A DNA stretch of 64,000 nt. Source: a bacterium. Lineage in GTDB: Bacteria > Hinthialibacterota > Hinthialibacteria > H5-UNCL2. Under the pieces are notes generated by a model, which did not search any database, was not told the origin of the DNA, and saw only the letters and a list, made by a program, of their open reading frames with translations. Position numbers and translations under genes: made by a program. Location: contig JABTUV010000001.1 in NCBI GenBank assembly GCA_015075175.1, positions 620,001 to 684,000 on the forward strand, read 5' to 3'. This document shows, one piece after another, positions 28,262 to 39,216 of this stretch (position 1 is its first letter; each line of letters begins with the position of its first letter).

Positions 28262-31200
28262 AAGAAGCCGTGCGGGGCATCCCGCGGTTCATGCTGGGCG
28301 CGGTGTTTGCGATGGCCGCGGGCCGTGCGGCCGTCCCGGCCGCGCCGGAGATTCATCCGGCGCCGCATTCGCTTTCGACCGAATATCCGGGCCGGCCCAT
28401 CCTTCCCTTGTGGGGGTGGGAGACCACGCCCTTCTATCAGCGCGAAAACGACCGCGTCATGTCCACCACGGAGATGCTCACGCGCGCGGTGGACGAGAGT
28501 TTCCGGCGCGGCGCCAACCTCCTGGAAATCTATCGCGGCGGCCATCCTATCGAAAGGCGCGCCGACTGGACGCTGGAGAACACTCGCCGCCTGCATCGGG
28601 AAGTGCACGCGCGCGACATGCTGATTCACTGGTTCCCGCACCGCCTGGCGGCCTATGAAACGGCCGGATCGCGCGTGACCTTTCTCGGGGCGACCGGCGC
28701 GGCAACCGGCAGCCAGACCTTCGACGGCGCGCTCGCCGGCGTGCGGGAGTTCGGTGAACTCTACGATACGCTGGGGCTTCCCTCCCGCGACGTTCCCGAC
28801 GGGCTGGGAACCGAGCAGTGGCCGGAGATGCACGCGCGGCTGTTTGATCTCATCGCCTGGCCGTACAACCCGGCGCTTTATTACTACACCGACAACCACA
28901 TGCCCCTCGACACGCTGCCCAACGAGATAGATGTCTCCGCTTCCAACGGTTTCTGGCGGCAGCGACAACCAGACGACCTGGCTACTACCAGCCTGCGCGA
29001 CGAATCTCGCAAAGAGGGCGGCCTGCAGTTCTGGGGGCAGCCAGGCGGAGTGTCGCACCGGCAGGCTGCCGGGCAACGTTTTCGGAGGGCGCGGCCATCC
29101 CGACTGGATCGTCAAGCAGGTGAGCGACCAGTTTCGCAGCGCGCGCCCGCGCCCGCGGAGAGCGGCTGGTGTCGCCCTCGGCGCTGTGGTGGATCAACAG
29201 GGCCGACAACATGTGCCCGGACGAAAACCGCGCCTACGTGTACGGCGTCAGCCAGGACCCGATTCGGGGCGCGGTCGCGGCGAACTTGACCATGCTGGGC
29301 GAGGGCGGCTACGCTCCCGGCGGGCGCGGCCTGCCGCAGCGGTTTCCCCATCCGGCGTCCAGCACCTTCATCCAGAACAACTACTTGCGCGTGGTCGTCC
29401 TGCCGGACGGCCGGATGGAGCTGCTCCACGATCCCGAGCGGCTGGCGCAGTACGACAACGTGTCGCCGGCGATGAGGCTCTCGCCGTCGCTGCTGAATAC
29501 CACCCATCCCGCGGGGCGTGTCATCGACTCGACGGTCGAGATCGTCGAACCGGCCGGCTACCTGTCGGTCGTGGAGTCGCGGCTTGAATTGGAGGCGAAC
29601 GGCCGCGGGTTCAGCGAGACGCGTACGCTGACGATGCAGAGCGACTCGCCCTGGCTGCGCCTGCGCGTCCGCCGCAACGGACCGCCGGGGCGGTTCGTCT
29701 CACGCGTTGACCTGCCGGATTACGACCGCATCGAGGTCGGCGATGAGATCGCCAATGTCGTTCCTCGAAGCTCGCTGGCGCCGCTGGTTGTCTCCTGCAC
29801 GGACGGCGCACGACCACCGTTGGCGCTGCTCGCGACCGAGCCGGGCGGGCTGCGCTCCTTCAGCTGGGGGGACGGTCATCTCGATCTTCACAGTGATTCA
29901 GCCGAGCCGTTCGAGATTGCGCTGGTTCTCCTGGACGGGCTTTATCGATCGCAGCAGCGTTACGAGCTTCTGCGCTTCTTGTCGACGCCGCGGGAGTCCA
30001 TGGCCATGCCGGGCGAGGGGGGCGCCACCGTGCAAAACCTGCTCGGCATGCCCGTCGTCGAGGTGGTTCGCGTCAGGAGCAACGCGCGGGGGCCGTACCA
30101 CGTGCGCGAGTTCGGGCGCTGGATGCATCGCGGCGCGCAGCCCAGCCGGCTCCATCCCGGTGAGGATTACGTGAAGGTCTACCTGCCGGCGCAGGGCCGT
30201 GCGGAGATACGCGACTACGGCTTCATCGACGGCATCGCGCGGCCGGGCTGGGGATGCCAGTACACGACCGCGATTGTCGACTGCACGCGGGAGCAATCGC
30301 GCTGCGCGGTTGACGTTGAGGTCAACGACATTACGTCGTTTCTCTTTGCACCGCGATTGCGCTTCGCCGAGCCCATCGCGCGCGCGTGGCTGGACGGCGC
30401 GCCTTGGAGCTACCTTGACGGCGACGAGCTCTTTCTGCCCAACCGGCAGGGCCGCTATCACGTCGAAATCGAAGCCGGCGCCGCGACCGAGCCGCACCTG
30501 GCGCGCACGTTTGCGGACATTTCGCAGGCGAGCAGCACCATGAATACGCTCACGTTCACCGCGCGCCTTCCCGAGTGGACGGAGAGCGTGCCGGACGGCT
30601 TTCACTTCGCCGCGTTGATTCGGCATCCGGGGCGGGAACTCCGCGGCCTTGAGAATGCCCGCTTGCTGCGCGGCGGCAGGGACGCATCGATGATCCAGTT
30701 CGACACAGGAGAGGTTTCTGGCGCGCTTTGACGGCGCGTTGGACTTTGCGGCGGTCTCGCCCGAGGGCGAAGTCGAGGCTTACCTCTGCGACCTCTCGGC
30801 CGAGATGGTTCGCGCGTGTCTGGCGTCGTTTCGAGTCGTCGATATCGTATCGGCGTCCGACGACTGCGACGTATTCGTCTGGAATCGCTACTTTCAGGAC
30901 GTGCCGTGTCCGCGGTCGTCAGGGACAGTCGCCGATTTTGAGCACGATCGCTCATCCATGCGAGGTGCCGACTTCAAAACCGGCGCCTGTCCCTTCCGAG
31001 AGGAATTCCTCTCGCGCGTTGAGGAGGGCAAAGGCATGTTGCTCCTCTGCAACGCCGTGGGCGTGCTGGCCGACGTGACGGGCACGTCCGTCTATTACGG
31101 ACACCACGCGCCGGTGCAAGCGGTGGGACTGGCGCCGCGCGCGCCCGAGCATCCCGTCTTCGCCGGGCTGCCGGGCCCGCGCGTCACCGTTCTTGCCCGC

Positions 31201-31521
31201 CGCAATTTCGCCGTGTACAAGTGGATGGAAGTTTCGCCGTCCATGTTCGGTCCGGGCCGGCGCGTGCTGGCGGAGCTGGCGGTCGATTGGACCGGCGACG
31301 CCGCGGATCGCCCCTTGACGGGCGTTCCGGCGCTGTGGGAGGAGGCGCGCGGCAAGGGGAAGATCTTGGCGTGCGCCGTCGGACTCGCTTACGGACTGGG
31401 CGGATTGCCGCGCCATCCCCAGCACGAAGAGGCGGCGCGCTTGCTGGAAAACGCCGTGCGCTACCTTGCCGGCAAGGACGATCCCGTCGTTGGCCTCGTG
31501 CGCCTGCGCGACTTCAAGTAG
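28258..31521 (+). CDS. Very large secreted protein of unknown function with an amidotransferase-like C-terminal domain (frameshifted)
   Basis: About 1,087 residues after joining frames near 28935-29165 and 30705. The ATG at 28258 overlaps the GH172-2 stop. Residues 1-29 look like a signal peptide (FMLGAVFAMAAGRAAVPAA). The first 230 residues (LPLWGWETTPFYQ, SFRRGANLLEIYRGGH, MLIHWFPHRLAAYE, YNPALYYYTDNHM) could be a TIM-barrel-like sugar-binding or hydrolase domain, but I do not recognise the family. The middle 520 residues are beta-rich (WLRLRVRRNGPPG, ALLATEPGGLRSFSWGDG). The last 250 (EGKGMLLLCNAVGVLADVTG, YGHHAPVQAVGLAPRAPEHP, GKILACAVGLAYGLGGLPRH) resemble a ThuA/class I glutamine-amidotransferase-like fold without a clear catalytic triad. 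A family A palindrome lies in frame at 30922-30993. It could be two genes, but no start signal supports a split. Confidence 0.55.
30922..30993. repeat. Dispersed palindromic element, family A, copy 5, lying inside a coding region
   Basis: Begins GGGACAGTCGCCGATTTTGA and ends TTCAAAACCGGCGCCTGTCCC. It is exactly 72 bases, a multiple of three, and the host reading frame stays open through it, adding about 24 residues (SGTVADFEHD... ADFKTGACPF) between DVPCPR and FREEFLSRVEEG. Confidence 0.85.
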
Positions 31522-31568
31522 AGTCGAGATCACGCATTGATAAGGTACCATCCTGGGAGGTTGAAGAA

Positions 31569-33166
31569 ATGATGAACAGCGGCGTGTTGAAGCTTCTCGC
31601 ATGGACGATTCTGGGCGTCTGGGGCATGGCGTGCCCGGCCCTGGCGGGACTCTCCGATCTGACGACCTGGAAGGAGGGGCGCAGTATGCGCGCCACTTCG
31701 GGCCGCTGGGACCCGGACATGTACGCGGGCCGGAACAACGGCGACAATATTCGCACCGTGACGGCGGGCCATACCTTCGTCATGGCCGATCTGGTCGGTC
31801 CGGGCGTGATTACTCACATCTGGCTCACGTTCGTGCAGGAGCCGCATCGCTGGGCGCCCGAGGGCGCGGCGAACCCTCAGGACATGCTCCTGCGCATCTA
31901 TTGGGACGGCCGGCCCCATCCCGACGTGGAGGCGCCGCTGGGCGACTTCTTCGCCAACGCCTACGGCAAGCAGATGGAGGTGATCAGCGTTCCCATCATC
32001 GTGGAGGACGCCGACTCCTACAACTGCTACTGGAAGATGCCCTTCAAGAAATCGGCCAGGATCGAGATCGTCAATCAGCATGAGTCCAAGCCCATCAAGC
32101 TGCTGTATTACAATATCGACTGGATCAAGATGAAGCGACTGCCGAAAAACACCATGTATTTCTGCGCGCGCTACCGCCAGGAATACCCGACGCGGCTGGG
32201 CGAGGACTACCTGGTGATGGAAACCAAGGGGAAGGGATACTTCGTGGGAATGACCTTTTCCGTGCGGGCGCGCAGCCCGGAGTGGTTCGGCGAGGGCGAC
32301 GAGAAAATCTACATCGACGGGGAGGAGCTGCCCTCGATTCGCGGCACGGGCACGGAGGATTACTTTCTCTCCGCGTGGGGCTTGCAGGAGACGGGCACGC
32401 CCTACTTCGGTACGCCCTACTTCGACGGCTGGGGCCGATTGGGTGGGCATACCAGCGCCTATCGCTGGCACGTCGAGGACCCCATCGTGTTCAACAAGAG
32501 CATCAAGGTGACGTTCGAGCATTTCGGCTGGATTTCCGGCGACGAGAACAAGGAGAACCGGTCGACCGGCTGGAACGAGCGCGAGGACGACTTCGCCACC
32601 GTCGCTTTCTGGTATCAAGAGGGGCCGAGCACGCCGTTTGCGCCCACGACCACGGCGGCGGAGCGGCGGCTGCCCAGCATCGACCGCATCGTGATATGGG
32701 GCAAGGACTTTTGGCCTCCGACCATCACGGCGGGGAGGCACGGGTGCAGGAAGGGCGGCGCTACCTGGAGTCGGGCGGGCAACTGCTCTTCAAGCCGCGT
32801 TCGCAGGAGGAGGGGTGGGTCGAGATTCCCTTTGAAGTGAAGGAGAAGGAGCCGCTGCGCCTGATCCTGGACCTGACCACGGCCGGCGACTACGGCCGCT
32901 GGCAGGCGTACCTGAACGGCGTGCGCATCCGCCGTCCGCTCGATCTGTACAGCGCAGAACCCGGCAAGCGCGAGTTTGATCTCATGGACTTCTGGCCCGA
33001 TCCGGGCAAGTACACGCTGCGGCTGGTGTGCGTGGGCAAGAACAAGAACTCGGACGGCATCAACCTGGGCCTGGACAGCGTGCGCCTGCGCGCCCGCCGT
33101 CCCCTGGTCAAGGAGTTGGGTTTCGACAAGGACAGGAACTGGCGGGAGGACCAGATTCTGTATTGA
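31569..33166 (+). CDS. GH172 (DUF2961) secreted glycoside hydrolase 3, one frameshift
   Basis: About 532 residues. ATG at 31569 with GGGAGG eight bases before. Signal peptide LLAWTILGVWGMACPALAG. It is very similar to copy 1 through the core: GRSMRATSGRWDPDMY, GPGVITHIWLTF, EAPLGDFFANAYGKQM, EDADSYNCYWKMPFKKSARI, WFGEGDEKIYIDGEELPSI and GTGTEDYFLSAWGLQE, with catalytic candidates Glu242 and Glu263. A frameshift near 32735-32745 separates the core from the C-terminal beta-sandwich (RYLESGGQLLFKPRS, MDFWPDPGKYTLRLVCVGKN, GLDSVRLRARRPLVKELG). It lies between the giant secreted protein and a repeat block. The close likeness to copy 1 points to recent tandem duplication. Confidence 0.88.
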
Positions 33167-33217
33167 TCCGAGCGACGAGGGGCACAGTCCCTCACGAGGC
33201 TTCGCCTAACCCGTAGA

Positions 33218-33456
33218 GGATGAAAAGCAAGGCCGCTCGGAAGGCGGGCTGGCTGCATCGAGGCCGTCCTCTCGATACGCGGCGCGAAGGTACACCTTGA
33301 ATCTCAAGCAGGCTACCAAGCGCGCCGCTACTCGAGGACTCGGTTCTTCTTTCTCTCGCAAACTTGGCAAGGCCCGTGTTTAAGAGGAGGCGCCCATTTT
33401 CCACGATGGTCTTCCGCGCGATGGAGGGTCTTGCGTGGAAAGTGGGTGACTGTCCC
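33218..33456. repeat. Family B copy 2 followed by family A copy 6
   Basis: The family B core runs about 33263-33360, from CCGTCCTCTCGATACGCGGC to CTTCTTTCTCTCGCAA. Family A follows at 33385-33456, from GGAGGCGCCCATTTTCCACG to GGAAAGTGGGTGACTGTCCC, with its left GGGAC end worn away. The stretch before the core (from 33218) resembles that before copy 1 at 17964. The interval 33167-33500 holds no gene. Confidence 0.8.
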
Positions 33457-33500
33457 GGTGGCTTCAGCTGCCGCACTCCCAAAACGATGGAAGGCAGGGC

Positions 33501-34457
33501 ATGATTCGCATTCGTTTCGTGGTTCTCGTGCTTATGCTGGCGGCTCCGCGTTTGGCGTCGGCCGATCCCATTACCCAGGCGCCCGTCCAGCTGGCGCCCT
33601 ATGACGGGTTGATTACCGTCGGCATCAGCCGGCCACCGTACTTTGATCCGGCCTTCGGACTGGTACTGAGCTGGCAGGACGTCGCCAACGAGGACGGCTA
33701 TGAACTGGAGATCGAATACACACCGCTGTCGGGCGGACCCCAAACATACCGCCTGCAAGTCGGCCGCGACGCGGAGAGCTACCGCCTGGTCACGTTCCCG
33801 CCCGGCGCCGGCTCGGGGACCATTCTGCCCGGCCGGTACCGCTGGCGCGTGCGCGGTTATCAGGGAAGCTTCGACGCCCCCGCTTCCACCGGGCCTTTTT
33901 CTCCCTTCCGGCTTTTTCAAGTCTACGTCGATCTCCCCTACAGCCTGGCGCCCGACATCGTCGTCCAACCCGGCCCGATGCGCATCGACTATCGCGACGT
34001 GTTCGCCTTCGCGCTGGCGTGGATGAGCGTCTATCCCGATCCTCCCTATAGTCTCGCGGCTGATTGCAGCAAGAACGGGATCATCGACGAGACCGACCTG
34101 GCGCAACTGGTCGCCTGGCGGAAGAAGGGCGAGTTCGACGCCCTGCTGCCCGCCCCCGAGGTCGCCAACGCCTCGGAGGAGACCGCCGATTACAGTCGGG
34201 TCGTCTCCGGCGAGACGCAACTCTTGCTCACCTGGGCGCGCACCGACGCGTTCGGCTATTATGTACGAATCGCTTACAGCGACCGGGACTTTCTGGTGTT
34301 TCTGCCCAACCCGGGCGCCGGGGTCAACGTCGTGCTGGTGGTCAATCCCTTCGTGACCCAGGCTGACGTTTACAACCTGCAGATCGCCGCCATCGACCAT
34401 CGCAACGTCCCAGGGCGTTGGAGTCCGTTTTTCAGGTTCATCGTCGAGGACCGCTAA
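33501..34457 (+). CDS. Secreted protein with dockerin-like module, function unknown
   Basis: Intact 318 residues. Signal peptide MIRIRFVVLVLMLAAPRLAS. Residues about 35-150 look like a fibronectin-type or carbohydrate-binding beta-sandwich (FGLVLSWQDVANEDGYELEI, LPGRYRWRVRGYQGS). Residues about 160-215 contain RIDYRDVFAFALAWM and ADCSKNGIIDETDLAQLVAW, resembling a pair of dockerin calcium loops. A second beta-sandwich follows (ETQLLLTWARTDAFGYYVRI to VPGRWSPFFRFIVEDR). The sandwich-dockerin-sandwich order is unusual because dockerins normally sit at an end. It lies between GH172 genes 3 and 4 and may help to hold or target them, but that is inference from location only. Confidence 0.6.
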   Translation: MIRIRFVVLVLMLAAPRLASADPITQAPVQLAPYDGLITVGISRPPYFDPAFGLVLSWQDVANEDGYELEIEYTPLSGGPQTYRLQVGRDAESYRLVTFPPGAGSGTILPGRYRWRVRGYQGSFDAPASTGPFSPFRLFQVYVDLPYSLAPDIVVQPGPMRIDYRDVFAFALAWMSVYPDPPYSLAADCSKNGIIDETDLAQLVAWRKKGEFDALLPAPEVANASEETADYSRVVSGETQLLLTWARTDAFGYYVRIAYSDRDFLVFLPNPGAGVNVVLVVNPFVTQADVYNLQIAAIDHRNVPGRWSPFFRFIVEDR

Positions 34458-34535
34458 GGCCTCCGGCTTTCGTTGACAAGCGCGCACCCTCAATGCTACG
34501 AATTCCTCCCAACCTACTCGTGGGGGTGTCCATCC

Positions 34536-36164
34536 ATGCTACGTTTTTCTCAATTGCGACGCGCCCTGCCCGGCTTGTGGGCGGCGGCGCTCATCCTCCT
34601 GGCCGGCAGCCTGAGCGCTTCCGGATTCATGGAAGACCTGGCCAAACCGCACGACGGCCGCTCCATGCGGGCGACTTCCGCCCATCGCATCGGACCCGAC
34701 GGCAAGTACGATCCGCAGGGCGAGTTCGATCCCAACAGCAACTGGGACAACAAGAACGTCGAGCCGGGAGCGACCAAGGTGCTGATGGAGGAGAAGGGAC
34801 CCGGCGTGGTGACCCACATCTGGATCACGTTCCTGGGGCCGGAGCCGCACCAGTGGGCGCGGCGCGGCTCCGCCGACCATCAGGAGATGCTCCTGCGCAT
34901 CTACTACGACGGCGATACCAAGCCCGGGGTCGAGGCCCCCGTCGGCGATTTCTTCGCCAACGCCTTCGGCAAGCGCAGCGAAGTCATCAGCCTGCCCGTG
35001 GTGGTCGAGGACGCCGACTCCTACAACTGCTTCTGGCACATGCCCTTCAAAAAGAGCATCCGCATCGAAATCGAGAATCAGAGCGAACGGCCCATCAGCC
35101 TGCTTTATTACAACATCGACTGGATCAAGAAAGACAAGCTCCCCGACGACACCCCCTACTTTTACGCCCAGTATCGCCAGGAGTATCCGGCCGTGTCGGG
35201 ACGCGACTACCTGATCCTGGAGACCGAAGGCAAGGGCCACTACGTGGGCACGGTCCTCTCGGTGCGCACGCGCAGCCCATCCTGGTTCGGCGAGGGCGAC
35301 GAGAAAATCTACATCGACGGCGAACCCAAGGCTTCCATCTGGGGCACGGGCACGGAGGACTACTTCCTGTCGGCGTGGGGGCTTCAGACCACGAGTACCC
35401 CGTATTTCGGCACACCCTATTTCGATCAATGGGGGATCGTGGGCGGCCATACCAGCGCCTATCGCTGGCACATCAACGACCCGTTGGTATTCAACAAGAG
35501 CATCAAGGTCACCATCGAGCACCTGGGCTGGATCGCCAAGGACGAGCAGGGGACGGACCCGGACGGCTGGACGGAGCGGGAAGACGACTACTCCAGCGTG
35601 GCCTTCTGGTACCAGACGGGCCGGCCGACGTTTACGGCGCGCGCGCCCCATGCGCGCGAGCGGACGCTGCCCAACCTGGACCAGATTTACCGGGTTTCGC
35701 ACTTGACCGACGCCGCCTATCACGGCGTGGGTGAGGCGCGCACCCAGCGTCGCATCCTGGCTTATCCCGAGGGGCAGTTGCACTATGTTCCCGGTCAGGA
35801 GGGCGGCGCCTGGATCGAGATTCCCTTTGTCATCGAGAAAAAGGAGCCGGTGCGACTCGTGCTCAACATGACCCGTTCGTATGATTACGGCCGCTACCAA
35901 GCGTACCTGAACGGCGTCAAGCTGTGGGACCCACTGGACTTCTACAACGAGCGCACGGACAACTGGGAGTATCATCTGCTGGACTTCTGGCCGGATCCGG
36001 GTACGTACAAGCTGCGGTTGGAGTGCGTGGGCAAGAATCCGCGCTCGGAGGGTTACGGGCTGGGCATCGAGTCGATCCGGTTGCGCCAGCGCCGCCCGCG
36101 CGTCGCCCAGTACGCGACCGACAAGAATCGCGACTGGCGGACCGACCCGGTCCTCTATCGGTAG
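34536..36164 (+). CDS. GH172 (DUF2961) secreted glycoside hydrolase 4
   Basis: Intact 542 residues from the ATG at 34536, behind a GGGGGTG Shine-Dalgarno-like stretch. It is the only full-length copy without a frameshift. Signal peptide ALPGLWAAALILLAGSLSAS. Core motifs are GRSMRATSAHRIGPDG, GPGVVTHIWITF, EAPVGDFFANAFGKRS, EDADSYNCFWHMPFKKSIRI, WFGEGDEKIYIDGEPKASI and GTGTEDYFLSAWGLQT, with candidate catalytic residues Glu253 and Glu274. The C-terminal beta-sandwich has RYQAYLNGVKLWDPLDFY and LDFWPDPGTYKLRLECVGKN and ends NRDWRTDPVLYR. It provides the reference for locating the true ends of the damaged copies. Secreted; substrate unknown, with D-arabinofuranosyl or fructofuranosyl linkages as family precedent. 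Confidence 0.92.
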   Translation: MLRFSQLRRALPGLWAAALILLAGSLSASGFMEDLAKPHDGRSMRATSAHRIGPDGKYDPQGEFDPNSNWDNKNVEPGATKVLMEEKGPGVVTHIWITFLGPEPHQWARRGSADHQEMLLRIYYDGDTKPGVEAPVGDFFANAFGKRSEVISLPVVVEDADSYNCFWHMPFKKSIRIEIENQSERPISLLYYNIDWIKKDKLPDDTPYFYAQYRQEYPAVSGRDYLILETEGKGHYVGTVLSVRTRSPSWFGEGDEKIYIDGEPKASIWGTGTEDYFLSAWGLQTTSTPYFGTPYFDQWGIVGGHTSAYRWHINDPLVFNKSIKVTIEHLGWIAKDEQGTDPDGWTEREDDYSSVAFWYQTGRPTFTARAPHARERTLPNLDQIYRVSHLTDAAYHGVGEARTQRRILAYPEGQLHYVPGQEGGAWIEIPFVIEKKEPVRLVLNMTRSYDYGRYQAYLNGVKLWDPLDFYNERTDNWEYHLLDFWPDPGTYKLRLECVGKNPRSEGYGLGIESIRLRQRRPRVAQYATDKNRDWRTDPVLYR

Positions 36165-36240
36165 CGCCGGCATCCTGCCGGCTTGCGTGTCGGCATCTTG
36201 CCGACACGCTTCGGAACTCGGTTGCCGGAAAACCGGTAGG
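36163..36240. repeat. Family C palindrome abutting the GH172-4 stop codon
   Basis: TAGCGCCGGCATCCTGCCGG then CTTGCGTGTCGGCATCTTGC and CGACACGCTTCGG, which is two nested hairpins. The TAG that opens the element is the stop codon of GH172 gene 4. Related elements are at 27029-27080 and 48309-48430. Confidence 0.75.
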
Positions 36241-36402
36241 ACCAAGGCGACCTATGGGACCTGCAGGATCGCCGCGAGAAGGCGTGGCGGCGACACCTTG
36301 TCGCCGTTACGTCTTCTGCTCTTGCATCCTCCCTTCCTGTCGTTTATGATAATGAAACTCAATAAGCCCGGTTAGCTAACTCCGGTCAGGGAGGATTTGA
36401 CC

Positions 36403-38364
<1,962 letters not shown>

Positions 38365-38432
38365 TGCCGGCGGGGGAGGCCTTCCGGCCTGCTGCACGCC
38401 GACCTGGGAGTCTGTGCTCCCCGGCGTTTGTC

Positions 38433-38990
38433 CTACGTCGCCGCCGCCGGTTCCACCAGCCCGTAATGGCCGTCCTTGCGCCGGTAGATGACGTTGACCT
38501 GTTTGGTGCGTGAGTTCTCGAATACCAGGAACTCCTGGTTGAGCAAATCCATCTGCAGCACCGCTTCGTCCATGCTCATGGGTTTGATGGCGAAGCGCTT
38601 GGAGCGGATGATGCGCGGATTCTCCACCATCTGCTCCACGTCCTCCGCGGACAACACGCCGTAAACGAAGCTGCGGTTCTCCGCCTCCTCCGGGCTGCGC
38701 GTGCGATGGTTCTTGAGCCGGTCGTGATAGCGCTTCAGCTGCCGCTCGATCTTGTCCACCACCAGGTCGATGCAGGAATGAAAGTCCTGGTTGCGCTCCT
38801 CCGCGTGCAGTGTGATGCCGTTGCAATGCACGGTCAATTCCGCCACGCTCTCGTGCTTCTCATTGTCAAGCACCAGTTGCGCGTCCAGAATGTGATTGAA
38901 GTACTTGCGTATGCGGTAAATCTTCTTTTCTGCGTAATCCTTGAGTTGATCGGAAACCTCGTTGTGTCGGGCGGTGATGCTCAGTTGCAC
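38433..38990 (-). CDS. hpf: Ribosome hibernation promoting factor, long form
   Basis: Intact 185 residues. The N-terminal domain (residues about 1-100) has the beta-alpha-beta pattern of HPF/YfiA (MQLSITARHNEVSDQLKDYA, VAELTVHCNGITLHAEERNQ, DFHSCIDLVVDKIERQLKRY). After a linker, the C-terminal dimerisation domain (about 125-180) has IIRSKRFAIKPMSMDEAVLQ and MDLLNQEFLVFENSRT. The long form alone dimerises 70S ribosomes into 100S particles in stationary phase, whereas the short form needs RMF. Upstream is an AT-rich spacer; the downstream end faces acs. Confidence 0.95.
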   Translation of the reverse strand: MQLSITARHNEVSDQLKDYAEKKIYRIRKYFNHILDAQLVLDNEKHESVAELTVHCNGITLHAEERNQDFHSCIDLVVDKIERQLKRYHDRLKNHRTRSPEEAENRSFVYGVLSAEDVEQMVENPRIIRSKRFAIKPMSMDEAVLQMDLLNQEFLVFENSRTKQVNVIYRRKDGHYGLVEPAAAT

Positions 38991-39216
38991 GTGAAAAACT
39001 CCTCCAGGGGTGCGATCAGGCAGTGGGTCTTGAAGAACGACTTGCCCGTCTCCACGTCGTGGAAGTGATTTTAAACCTCGTCCCGACCGATTTCAAGCGG
39101 GGCCGGCGAGATGCCGCAAGATTGGAAGGGGGGTTATTGAGTTTCATCAAGTGGATTCCCCTGCGAGGCTGAGACAGAATTAGCATATTTGATATTAAAG
39201 TGATTTTGTGTTGGCA
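38991..39216. other. AT-rich spacer between hpf and feoB
   Basis: Holds the hpf upstream region. The stretch 39165-39215 is much richer in A and T than its surroundings. No gene or recognisable regulatory motif was found, though AT richness fits a promoter for hpf or the 3' end of feoB. Confidence 0.3.

Noticed and set aside
34539-36245. A 568-codon minus-strand open frame opposite GH172 gene 4
   Set aside because: Antisense shadow of a clear GH172 gene; similar shadows occur opposite the other GH172 copies.
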